Positions 1-5,890 are shown, numbered from the stretch's first letter. The stretch is DNA of 6,356 bases from Methanobacteriota archaeon (GCA_029574055.1 JAKQBQ010000017.1:1-6356), one strand, 5' to 3'. Numbers and translations: made by a program. The notes: a model not told the origin generated them from the letters alone.

Positions 1-532
1 TGGTGCGCACGTGGTTGATCAGCTGCTTCTTCAGGTCGTCCGTTCCCTGGAACCCGTCCTTTACGGTGACGTATGCGTAGATCGCCTCTCCTTTGATGTC
101 GTCCGGTATGGGGACCACCGCAGCCTCCGCTACGGCAGGGTGCGAAATAAGAGCGGCCTCTATCTCCGCCGCTCCCAGCCTGTGCCCCGCAACGCTTATG
201 ACATCATCTATACGTCCAAGCAGCCAGTAATCCCCGTCCTCATCGATCCTTGCGCCGTCGCCGGTGAGATAGTGGCCGGGGAAGGCTGTCCAATAGGTCT
301 CCACGAATTTCTTGTGGTCGTTCCATATGGTCCTCGCAAAGGAAGGCGGCGGGCTCTCGATGTAGAGGCTGCCGCTTTCGCCCACGGCGCATCTCTTCTT
401 ATCCTCGTTGTAGATGGCCGGCTGTATCCCGAACAGCGGTTTCATGGCCGATCCGGGCTTCAGGTCGAAGGCTCCCGGCATAGGCGCTATCATGTGGCTT
501 CCGGTCTCGGTCTGCCACCACGTATCCGAAAT
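1..532 (-). CDS. acs: Acetyl-CoA synthetase C-terminal portion, out of frame with the N-terminal part and cut by the window edge
   Basis: Reading the minus strand from 532 gives an open frame to the window edge (177 codons). It continues acetyl-CoA synthetase exactly where the upstream part leaves it. Visible landmarks are DTWWQTETG (acetate-pocket and adenylate motif), YLTGDGARIDEDGDYW, the hinge region GRIDDVISVAGHRLG, and AEIEAALISHPAVAEAAVV of the mobile C-terminal domain, then GEAIYAYVTV. The remaining roughly 65-70 residues, including the catalytic acetylatable lysine in the usual PKTRSGKI motif, would lie left of the window. There is no start codon at the junction. The first in-frame ATG is at 493, after WWQTETG, so an independently translated fragment would be non-functional as a synthetase. 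The sequence looks well conserved, with no further stops, which suggests a very recent mutation or a sequencing error. Confidence 0.88.
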   Translation of the reverse strand, partial: MSDTWWQTETGSHMIAPMPGAFDLKPGSAMKPLFGIQPAIYNEDKKRCAVGESGSLYIESPPPSFARTIWNDHKKFVETYWTAFPGHYLTGDGARIDEDGDYWLLGRIDDVISVAGHRLGAAEIEAALISHPAVAEAAVVPIPDDIKGEAIYAYVTVKDGFQGTDDLKKQLINHVRT

Positions 533-1761
533 GGGCATCTTCCTCCCCCTATCACGCGGTGGTACCATCTCCAGACATCCGGGTCGATGGGCTCGCCGAC
601 GCTCCCGAGCATCTTCAGCGTCGAAAGGTCGTGTTTCTGTATCCACTCGTCCCCGCTTTGCCTTATGGTCCTGATGGCTGTCGGCGCGGTGTAGAATATG
701 TCCACTCCCCACTTCTCGGCCACCTGCCAGTACCTGTCTTTTCCGGGGTATGTGGGAACACCCTCGAACATCAGCGCCGTGCCGCCGAAGGCCAGCGGGC
801 CGTACACTGTGTAAGTGTGCCCGGTGATCCATCCGATGTCCGCCGTGCACCAGAATATCTGTCCCGGCTGGTAGTTGAATATGTATTTGAAGGAGGTGTA
901 AGCCCCCAGCAGATAACCGCCGGTGGTGTGCATCAGGCCTTTCGGCTTCCCGGTGGTCCCGCTGGTGTACAGTATGAACAGCGGGTCCTCGGCGTCCATG
1001 GGCACCGGGTCGCAGTTGAGGGGCACGTCGGCGATCTCCTCATGCCACCATACGTCCCTCTCGGCCTTCATCTTGGTCTCGATGCCTGTACGCTTGACGA
1101 CGATCACGTGTTCGATGGATGTATCCTTCTCGAGTATCTCGTCCACCTTCGCCTTCATGTTGATGGTCTTCCCGCCGTGGTAGCTCCCGTCGGATGTGAC
1201 GATCACTTTCGGAGTGCAGTCCACCACGCGGTTGTAAACGGAATCGGCGCCGAAGGCCGCGAAAACAACGCTGTGTATCGCTCCGATCCTCGCGCATGCG
1301 AGCAGGGTTATGGGCAGCTCGGGTATCATGGGCAGATATACGGAGACCCTGTCCCCCTTCCTCACGCCCATGCCTTTGAGGACGTTGGCGAACCTCTCCA
1401 CTTCGTAAAGCAGGCGGCCGTAAGTTATCACCCTTACGTCGTCGTCGTTCTCGCCTTGGAAAATTATGGCGGCGACGTTCTTCTTCCCGTTCTTCACATG
1501 CCTGTCGAGGCAGTTGTAGGATGCGTTGATCTTGCCGCCCTTGAACCATGTGAATTTGTTCTCTTCCTTGTCCCACGTGAAAGCTTCCTTCCAACCCTTG
1601 GAGAACCAATCAAGGTTCTCCGCCTGCTTCACCCAGTACGCAACAGGATCCTTTATCGATTCCTCATATAGCTTGTTGTATTCCTCAGCGCTCTTTATGA
1701 ACGTGTTCTTCCTATACTCGTCCGATGGCGGAAACTGTCCTTTCGAATTCTCTGGAGTCAT
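490..1761 (-). CDS. acs: Acetyl-CoA synthetase (AMP-forming), N-terminal two thirds, ends in a frameshift
   Basis: Cytoplasmic enzyme that activates acetate with ATP and CoA to acetyl-CoA through acetyl-AMP. Residues 28-85 resemble the N-terminal acetyl-CoA synthetase domain. The adenylation domain shows the phosphate-binding motif YTSGTTGKPKG (265-275), WCTADIGWITGH (304-315) and GSVGEPI (386-392). The ATG start at 1761 is preceded by a GAGGGAG ribosome binding site (about 1768-1774). The reading matches the family up to Pro410 (codon 534-532). After that it runs out of frame for 13 residues to a stop, while the expected continuation DTWWQTETG appears in another frame. Complete family members are about 650 residues, so this product alone lacks the acetate-binding WWQTETG motif and the mobile C-terminal domain. 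Identity is confident; whether the frameshift is real or a sequencing error in a short G run cannot be told here. Confidence 0.93.
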   Translation of the reverse strand: MTPENSKGQFPPSDEYRKNTFIKSAEEYNKLYEESIKDPVAYWVKQAENLDWFSKGWKEAFTWDKEENKFTWFKGGKINASYNCLDRHVKNGKKNVAAIIFQGENDDDVRVITYGRLLYEVERFANVLKGMGVRKGDRVSVYLPMIPELPITLLACARIGAIHSVVFAAFGADSVYNRVVDCTPKVIVTSDGSYHGGKTINMKAKVDEILEKDTSIEHVIVVKRTGIETKMKAERDVWWHEEIADVPLNCDPVPMDAEDPLFILYTSGTTGKPKGLMHTTGGYLLGAYTSFKYIFNYQPGQIFWCTADIGWITGHTYTVYGPLAFGGTALMFEGVPTYPGKDRYWQVAEKWGVDIFYTAPTAIRTIRQSGDEWIQKHDLSTLKMLGSVGEPIDPDVWRWYHRVIGGGRCPFRIRGGRPRPEAT

Positions 1762-1781
1762 TTGTTCTCCCTCTTATCCAA

Positions 1782-1830
1782 AGAACATCACCGATGTTCT
1801 GAACATGTGAGTATCGTCCTGTTAAATAAA
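1782..1830 (-). promoter_or_regulatory. Putative acs promoter with palindromic operator over the start site
   Basis: On the minus strand a TTTATTTA box (1822-1830) lies about 26 nt upstream of position 1800. A start there would give a leader of about 40 nt with a GAGG ribosome binding site. At that predicted start is the inverted repeat AGAACATC-acc-GATGTTCT (1782-1800, perfect 8-bp arms). It overlaps a second palindrome, ATGTTC-T-GAACAT (1794-1806), making three half-sites. Archaeal repressors commonly bind over the transcription start, so this is a plausible operator. The regulator is unknown, and a small RNA hairpin in the leader is an alternative reading. Confidence 0.5.
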
Positions 1831-1924
1831 GCTAACCATATCGACTTTGGACGTTATACGAAAGCCGTATATATCATAACGTTATCAGTACAATTTCACA
1901 CTTTTTTCACGATTTTCGTAGTAT

Positions 1925-1992
1925 TTCGACAATAAACAGACGTTTTTTTGATATAAGTCAATTTTATACATTATAATACGTTCATTGTCGAA
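1925..1992. repeat. Widely spaced 9-bp inverted repeat in AT-rich intergenic DNA
   Basis: TTCGACAAT (1925-1933) and its exact reverse complement ATTGTCGAA (1984-1992) flank about 50 nt of AT-rich DNA holding a T7 run and several TATA-like stretches. They could be paired regulator sites or the arms of a long hairpin. No gene is visible between them. Confidence 0.35.
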
Positions 1993-2035
1993 TATTTGGC
2001 ATTATCGGCTCTGTTCCGTTCCAAAGCTGGGGTGC

Positions 2036-2105
2036 GCCGGCGTCAGCCGGCCTCTCCCGGCGGAGCCGCCCCCCTGCCGAAGGAGGGGAGCATGCTTCCC
2101 GCCTC
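2036..2105. repeat. GC-rich cluster of consecutive short palindromes
   Basis: Three hairpins follow each other: GCCGGC-gtca-GCCGGC (2036-2051), GGCG-gagc-CGCC (2059-2070), and a C-run/G-run stem (2071-2074 with 2085-2088). A near-palindrome centred on GCATGC (2091-2096) follows. The composition is sharply different from the AT-rich DNA on the left. This resembles a REP-like interspersed palindromic element or a structured RNA segment. The minus-strand open frame across it (2002-2205) has a Gly/Arg-rich, repeat-like translation and is not called as a gene. Confidence 0.4.
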
Positions 2106-2219
2106 TTCCCGCGGCCGACGAATACCCTCCATGAAATTTATGATCACGACCATACAATTCTTTGAATGACCCCCCGAACAAAAACAGTATCCCCCTTGCG
2201 CGCATTTAAGAACGTTGCA

Positions 2220-2473
2220 CCCCTATCCGATGATGCCGCTGCGGCGTAGGGGCATGACGCGTGATTGCCATGTGCATGCTGCGGCTCACAGAGACCCTGT
2301 CCCTGAAAAGGGGCTCTTGCGGTAGCAGCGATGCGTCATCGCGCAGTGACCGGAAGCCAACGCAGGGTCCGACACATACTCCCGGCGTAAGTCAGTGCTT
2401 CGAGACCGGTGTCATCATCGGGCAATGAAAAAGTGTGTTAGCGCCGGGAGACACCTGCGGGAATAGACGCAGG
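2220..2473. ncRNA. Candidate structured non-coding RNA, family not recognised
   Basis: About 250 bp without a credible protein gene folds into a string of helices. They are CCCCTA/TAGGGG (2220-2225 with 2247-2252) enclosing GCCG/CGGC (2235-2245); GACCCTG/CAGGGTC (2293-2299 with 2363-2369); a 6-bp stem capped by a GAAA tetraloop (2299-2314, one G-T pair); CGGT/ACCG (2320-2323 with 2349-2352) enclosing GCGATG-cgt-CATCGC (2328-2342); CTCCCGGCG-TAA with TTA-g-CGCCGGGAG (2379-2390 with 2438-2450, one bulged G); and CCTGCG/CGCAGG (2454-2473). I looked on both strands for the RNase P core sequence GAAAGTCC, the SRP helix 8 core and tRNA arms, and found none. The strand is uncertain because the stems allow either orientation. 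A weak TTTAAG box at 2204-2209 could serve the plus strand. Alternatives are a leader element or a decayed mobile element. Confidence 0.4.
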
Positions 2474-2508
2474 CTCGATCGTTCCAACCTTGCCTAAAAG
2501 AGACAACA

Positions 2509-2832
2509 TCACGATTCGTAGATCAGCCTTCTTTCATAGGATATCTCTTGCAGGAATCCGCTTCTGACCTTCGCCCCATCCGTTATGACATCGACTCCGC
2601 ATCCAAGCGCCTCTTCCAGCTCCCTGATCAGCCCGCAGAGTTTCAACCCCCTTATCTGCCCGCTGTTCACGTAGAAATCGTAGTCGCTGTCCTCGGAGTG
2701 GTCGCCGCGGGCCCTCGAACCGAACAGATATATGTTGCCTGCCCCGTATTTCTTTGCGATGGGTGCAACTACCTCGCGAAGCTCCTCGAAAGTGAGATCC
2801 TGTTTGGCATTTGCCGCACTCATATACGGCAT
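2509..2832 (-). CDS. Minimal nucleotidyltransferase (MNT, NTP_transf_2 family)
   Basis: A 107-residue single-domain protein of the polymerase-beta-type nucleotidyltransferase superfamily. The signature LFGSRARGDHSEDSDYDFYV contains the GSR motif (38-40) and the two metal-binding aspartates (Asp50, Asp52). A third carboxylate is likely Asp81 in CGVDVIT, so the active site looks intact. Small proteins of this kind often transfer nucleotides to partner proteins and in many archaea pair with a HEPN protein as a toxin-antitoxin system. No HEPN gene is visible in the window. The start is uncertain: ATG 2832 and ATG 2823 are in frame, neither has a clear ribosome binding site, and TATA-like boxes near 2859 and 2849 would suit leaderless starts at each. 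The frame stays open further upstream to 3033, but that part overlaps the protease gene and crosses a terminator, so it is unlikely to be translated. Confidence 0.85.
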   Translation of the reverse strand: MPYMSAANAKQDLTFEELREVVAPIAKKYGAGNIYLFGSRARGDHSEDSDYDFYVNSGQIRGLKLCGLIRELEEALGCGVDVITDGAKVRSGFLQEISYERRLIYES

Positions 2833-2881
2833 AATGAAAAAACACTCTATAACGGTTATTATCGCATCATCTGTCTGAAAT

Positions 2882-2908
2882 AAAAAAATATGTGAGCTTT
2901 CGCTCACA
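2882..2908 (-). terminator. Hairpin plus T-run terminator after the metalloprotease gene
   Basis: On the minus strand TGTGAGC-GAAA-GCTCACA (2908-2891, perfect 7-bp stem, GNRA tetraloop) is followed within two bases by a run of seven T. The stop codon of the metalloprotease gene (2906-2904) lies inside the first arm. The T run is on one side only, so it acts for minus-strand transcription. It separates the protease transcript from the nucleotidyltransferase gene. Confidence 0.75.
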
Positions 2909-3647
2909 GATACAAACAAAGTTTCTTCAGCCAGTCCTTCGCCTCGTCCCTCCTCGGATACTTCGATTCCAGCTTGGAGAACTCCTCCCCGTGCATCTTC
3001 GCAGTCGGGTCGAATCCCATCATGAGATGGCACAGCTCATGATACAGGCAGTAATCCAAAACGAAGTCCGGTATCATGTCCGCGTCGAGGACGCTTGATA
3101 TTGTGACTACCTTCATCAGCACGGAGCAGTGCCCTATCTTCCGTATGTTGGATTCCTTCGTCCATGTTATGTGGATGGAGGGATCCCTCACCACCAATCC
3201 CGATTCCGCAAGCCTTTCGTACGCGGCAGCCAGATCCTTGAACTCTCCCTTGGACGACCTTGTGAGGTTCCTGCTCCTCTTCAGATAGACGGGCTGCTTG
3301 TACTCAGAGAATTCCGGCGCGGTTATCCATTTGCACATGGCCTCCGAATATCCCTCATCGTCCCCGGTGATCTTTGCGAATAGGGAATTGCACAATCCTT
3401 CGATGACCTCCGGAGGCGCGTCCGCGAGGTAATCGCTCACTTTGAAGTCCGCCCACTTGTAGCTCCTCTGCCACCTGACCTTGAATTCTTTGAATGCGAC
3501 GAACTCCGCCTCCACTTTATCAAAACCATACTGCCTTCCGATCTCCTTGAAGATGGACCTCAGCATCTCTTCCGTTCCGATCTCTTTCCTGTCTGCGCAA
3601 ACGCTTTCGCCGGGTTCGGCGTGCCTTGCAATTTCTTCTGTTTCCAT
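2904..3647 (-). CDS. SprT-like zinc metalloprotease (HExxH gluzincin-type)
   Basis: A 247-residue soluble protein with a C-terminal zinc-protease core. YHELCHL gives the HExxH motif (203-207), followed by a third likely zinc ligand in MHGEEF (His219) and the aromatic/acidic tail SKLESKYP. This arrangement matches SprT-like or related M48/DUF45-type archaeal peptidases, which act on proteins in the cytoplasm and include DNA-protein crosslink proteases. The substrate here is unknown. The first 150 residues, rich in charged residues, match nothing I recognise. The start is ATG 3647 because GGGAG (3660-3656) sits 8 nt upstream. An in-frame TTG at 3662 would bury that site inside the coding region. 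A minus-strand TATA-like box at 3700-3709 would place transcription start near 3679. Confidence 0.82.
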   Translation of the reverse strand: METEEIARHAEPGESVCADRKEIGTEEMLRSIFKEIGRQYGFDKVEAEFVAFKEFKVRWQRSYKWADFKVSDYLADAPPEVIEGLCNSLFAKITGDDEGYSEAMCKWITAPEFSEYKQPVYLKRSRNLTRSSKGEFKDLAAAYERLAESGLVVRDPSIHITWTKESNIRKIGHCSVLMKVVTISSVLDADMIPDFVLDYCLYHELCHLMMGFDPTAKMHGEEFSKLESKYPRRDEAKDWLKKLCLYL

Positions 3648-3661
3648 TTTTTTAACTCCCA

Positions 3662-3709
3662 ACGATAATATCGTATGGGAAGACTACCTGCGCACGCCCG
3701 ATATTTAAT
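3662..3709 (-). promoter_or_regulatory. Putative promoter and leader of the metalloprotease gene
   Basis: The minus strand reads ATTAAATATC at 3709-3700, a reasonable archaeal TATA element, predicting a start near 3679 and a leader of about 30 nt. The leader contains ACGAT-aat-ATCGT (3662-3674, 5-bp perfect arms), a possible protein site just before the ribosome binding site. Confidence 0.4.
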
Positions 3710-3734
3710 CAGATAATTACAGTTATACAGTTAG

Positions 3735-3908
3735 TTAAAAGAGCGGCTTTCCGGAAATCGTAGTCTTTGATGTTCTGTAAGACTGCGAAAGTGGAATGAT
3801 GTGCCTTTTTTGACAGGATATACCTGTGAGCAGTCGGCCCCGTGTCTTTCGTAAAAAGTAACACGCTGTTGCAATCGCCAAAAAACAGATCAGAATCAAG
3901 GTATCCAT
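3735..3908 (-). CDS. Possible small single-pass membrane protein
   Basis: A 57-codon frame on the minus strand from ATG 3908 to TAA 3735. It encodes a very hydrophobic N-terminus (LILICFLAIATACYFL, residues 4-19) followed by a basic stretch (RKTRGR), the usual layout of a one-helix membrane protein with a positively charged cytosolic side. The remaining 35 residues are polar and match nothing I know. There is no clear ribosome binding site. A weak TATA-like stretch lies near 3942-3949. Codon use is more AT-rich than in the neighbouring genes. It may be a chance frame in intergenic DNA. Confidence 0.3.
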   Translation of the reverse strand: MDTLILICFLAIATACYFLRKTRGRLLTGISCQKRHIIPLSQSYRTSKTTISGKPLF

Positions 3909-3972
3909 CGTTTATTTTTCGTCATGAAACCATTGCTATCACAAATAAGCCAGCATCAATAAACCTTTTGCA

Positions 3973-4030
3973 AAAAGTACGGAACGAAAGTATCTAAAAG
4001 TACGGAGTGAAAGTATCTAAAAGTACGGAA
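3973..4030 (+). repeat. 23-bp tandem direct repeat upstream of the ATPase promoter
   Basis: Two full units (3973-3995 and 3996-4018) differ at 2 of 23 positions and are followed by the first 12 bases of a third (4019-4030). Within them AAAGTA recurs at 3974, 3987, 3997, 4010 and 4020, giving alternating 13- and 10-bp spacing. The array ends about 14 bp before the TATA box of the next gene, a typical place for regulator binding. Confidence 0.7.
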
Positions 4031-4043
4031 TTGCATCCAACAA

Positions 4044-4056
4044 CTTATATAAATAT
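4044..4056 (+). promoter_or_regulatory. TATA box of the AAA/DUF4143 ATPase gene
   Basis: The TTATATAAATATA stretch lies about 25 nt upstream of the GTG at 4073, the usual archaeal TATA-to-start distance. The transcript would therefore begin at or next to the start codon. No ribosome binding site is present between them. Confidence 0.6.
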
Positions 4057-4072
4057 AACTGATTACGCAACT

Positions 4073-5347
4073 GTGAAGCAGGAATATCTGAACAGAATAA
4101 TCGACAAAGAGGTAGAAATGGCTCTCAAATATTCCGGAGCCATATTGATAGAAGGTCCTAAGTGGTGCGGAAAGACCCGTACCGCCGAGAAACATGCCGC
4201 CAGCACCCTCTACTTGGAAGACATCGAAAAAGAAGATTACTACATGCACATCCTGGATACGAAGCCCGCCGACCTGTTGAAAGGAGAGACGCCGCGCCTG
4301 ATAGATGAGTGGCAGAAGGCCCCTAAGCTCTGGAACGGAGTTCGTTTCGCCGTCGATCAGCGGGGAGGGCCGGGGCACTTCATATTGACCGGTTCGACTT
4401 TACCTAAAAAGAAAGATGAGGAAAAATTGCACACGGGGACCGGGCGCATAGCCAGGATACTTATGCGGCCGATGACTCTGTTCGAATCGCTGGAGTCCAA
4501 CGGCAGCGTCTCATTGAGGTCGCTTTTCAACGGAGGCGATGTGAGCGGGGTATCATCGCTTTCCATCGAGGACATAGCATTCGCACTTGCCAGAGGCGGA
4601 TGGCCCGCGTCGATCGGCAGTGAAAAGGAACTTGCCCTGCGCCACGCGCGCGACTACGTGAGCTCTGTTGTGAACAGCGACATATCCAAAGTGGATGACG
4701 TGGAGCGAGATCCTGTGCGGGCCGGCAAACTGATGCGCTCAATTGCACGGAACGTGTCGACCATGGCCGATATGAAAACTATCAGAGCCGATATTGCAGA
4801 AAACGGCACTGAAGAATTCGCCTCAGACAAAACAGCCGCGTCGTATGTGAAGGCATTGGAACGCATATTCGTTATAGAAGACCTGCCCGCATGGAGCCCG
4901 GACATGCGTTCCAAGACCGCTTTGAGAACATCTCCCAAGCGCCATTTCGTCGATCCTTCCATAGCGGCCGTCGCCCTCAGAGTCTCCCCCGAAGGATTAT
5001 TGAAGGACTTCAAAACCTTCGGCCTGCTGTTCGAATCGCTTTGCATACGCGACCTCAGAGTATACGCACAGGCGAACGAGGGCGAAGTGTATCATTTCTG
5101 CGACGTGAGCGGCCTGGAAGCAGATGCGATCGTGCATCTGTTTGACGGGCGGTGGGGCGCGATCGAGATAAAGATGGGATCGAGGGAGATAGACAAAGCG
5201 GCTGAGAACCTGATAAAACTAAAGAACAAAGTGGATCTTGATGAAATGCGTGAACCTTCTTTCTTGGCGGTCATCACTGCGACCGAGCATGCATACCGCC
5301 GCAAAGACGGCGTCTACGTCATACCCCTCGGCTGTTTGAAAGATTGA
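4073..5347 (+). CDS. AAA-type ATPase with DUF4143 domain
   Basis: A 424-residue soluble protein of the AAA_14/DUF4143 family, common in archaea and gut bacteria and of unknown cellular role. The N-terminal ATPase domain has Walker A GPKWCGKT (28-35), Walker B RLIDEW (75-80) and a sensor-1-like HFILTGS (102-108). The C-terminal DUF4143 region ends in a nuclease-like pattern EADAIV (349-354) with EIKMG (365-369), reminiscent of the PD-(D/E)xK fold. The GTG at 4073 is chosen because family members begin just before the RIIDKE..ALKY segment and a TATA box lies 25 nt upstream. The frame is open to an earlier GTG at 4007, but that start lies within the tandem repeat and upstream of the TATA box. 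It is followed without a gap by an AhpD-like gene, suggesting cotranscription. Function is not inferred beyond ATP-dependent activity. Confidence 0.88.
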   Translation: MKQEYLNRIIDKEVEMALKYSGAILIEGPKWCGKTRTAEKHAASTLYLEDIEKEDYYMHILDTKPADLLKGETPRLIDEWQKAPKLWNGVRFAVDQRGGPGHFILTGSTLPKKKDEEKLHTGTGRIARILMRPMTLFESLESNGSVSLRSLFNGGDVSGVSSLSIEDIAFALARGGWPASIGSEKELALRHARDYVSSVVNSDISKVDDVERDPVRAGKLMRSIARNVSTMADMKTIRADIAENGTEEFASDKTAASYVKALERIFVIEDLPAWSPDMRSKTALRTSPKRHFVDPSIAAVALRVSPEGLLKDFKTFGLLFESLCIRDLRVYAQANEGEVYHFCDVSGLEADAIVHLFDGRWGAIEIKMGSREIDKAAENLIKLKNKVDLDEMREPSFLAVITATEHAYRRKDGVYVIPLGCLKD

Positions 5348-5815
5348 ATGCCGGATCAAGAAGTAATTGATGATCTAACCCGATCCCTAAAATCGAGACA
5401 AAATATGTTAAAACCGAAAAGCGATGGAGCCCCCATGCAGGAAGATCCTAAAGAACGGGAAATAACCGAGAAGATACTGAGATCCATCGAAAGAGAATAC
5501 GGTTTCATACCTGTCGTGAATCAGATACTCTCTGAGCGCCCAGACTTGTTCATACCCGCCGCCAACCTCGGAAAGGCCATACTTGAAGGGAAAGGGGAAC
5601 TCGACCGGAAGACAAGATACCTCGCAGCGGTGGCCGCCGCGTCCGCCATATGCGGGCAGCACTGCATCAGGGTGCAGATGCACCATGCTGCGCAGGCAGG
5701 AGCCACAAAGGACGAGATACTCGAGAGCATGATGATCGGTTCGTACATGGCGATGACCCGCTCCCAATCATACGCGTTCAGAGAATATGCAGAGATGTTC
5801 CCGAAGGAAGAATGA
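5348..5815 (+). CDS. Carboxymuconolactone decarboxylase / AhpD-like protein
   Basis: A 155-residue protein. Its core (about residues 50-150) matches the all-helical carboxymuconolactone decarboxylase/AhpD fold: YGFIPVVNQILSERPDLF, LDRKTRYLAAVAAASA, then ICGQHCIRVQMHHAAQAGATKDEI. Related proteins act as thiol peroxidases or decarboxylases. The redox motif is unusual: cysteines 102 and 106 form CxxxC rather than CxxC. The position normally held by a histidine four residues after the second cysteine is Gln110, with histidines at 112-113. Peroxidase activity is therefore uncertain. The ATG follows the ATPase TGA directly, implying coupled translation. An internal ATG at 5435 has GGAG five bases upstream and would remove 29 poorly conserved-looking residues, so it may be the true start. 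Confidence 0.85.
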   Translation: MPDQEVIDDLTRSLKSRQNMLKPKSDGAPMQEDPKEREITEKILRSIEREYGFIPVVNQILSERPDLFIPAANLGKAILEGKGELDRKTRYLAAVAAASAICGQHCIRVQMHHAAQAGATKDEILESMMIGSYMAMTRSQSYAFREYAEMFPKEE

Positions 5816-5853
5816 CGGCGGCGCAGCAACTTATTCTTTAGCCTATTAATCGG

Positions 5854-5864
5854 TTATTTATATC
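5854..5864 (+). promoter_or_regulatory. TATA box of the IscA-like gene
   Basis: TTATTTATATC lies about 30 nt upstream of ATG 5891, giving a predicted leader of only a few bases. No ribosome binding site is obvious, consistent with near-leaderless expression. Confidence 0.5.
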
Positions 5865-5890
5865 ATGTGGCCCATTCATGAGCGATACTC

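Noticed and set aside
559..1671. Long plus-strand open frame opposite the acs gene
   Set aside because: It mirrors the codon bias of the clear acetyl-CoA synthetase on the minus strand, and its translation is low-complexity without any recognisable domain.
2002..2205. 67-residue minus-strand open frame with an ATG start
   Set aside because: It runs through the GC-rich palindrome cluster. The Gly/Arg-rich product looks like translated repeat DNA.
2392..2422. C/D box guide RNA on the minus strand (ATGATGA followed by CTGA 16 nt later)
   Set aside because: Only one C/D pair is present. No matching C'/D boxes were found, and the boxes fall inside the loop of a stronger helix.
2220..2473. RNase P RNA, SRP RNA, 5S rRNA or cobalamin riboswitch
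   Set aside because: Short resemblances (CCGGAAGCC, CCTGCGTTGGC) were followed up, but the defining conserved cores of these RNAs are missing on both strands.
2833..3033. N-terminal extension of the nucleotidyltransferase to 3033
   Set aside because: It overlaps the metalloprotease gene in another frame and crosses its terminator. The family core needs only the part after 2832.
4007..4072. Upstream extension of the ATPase from the GTG at 4007
   Set aside because: It encodes the tandem repeat and TATA region, has no ribosome binding site, and lengthens the protein beyond the usual family N-terminus.
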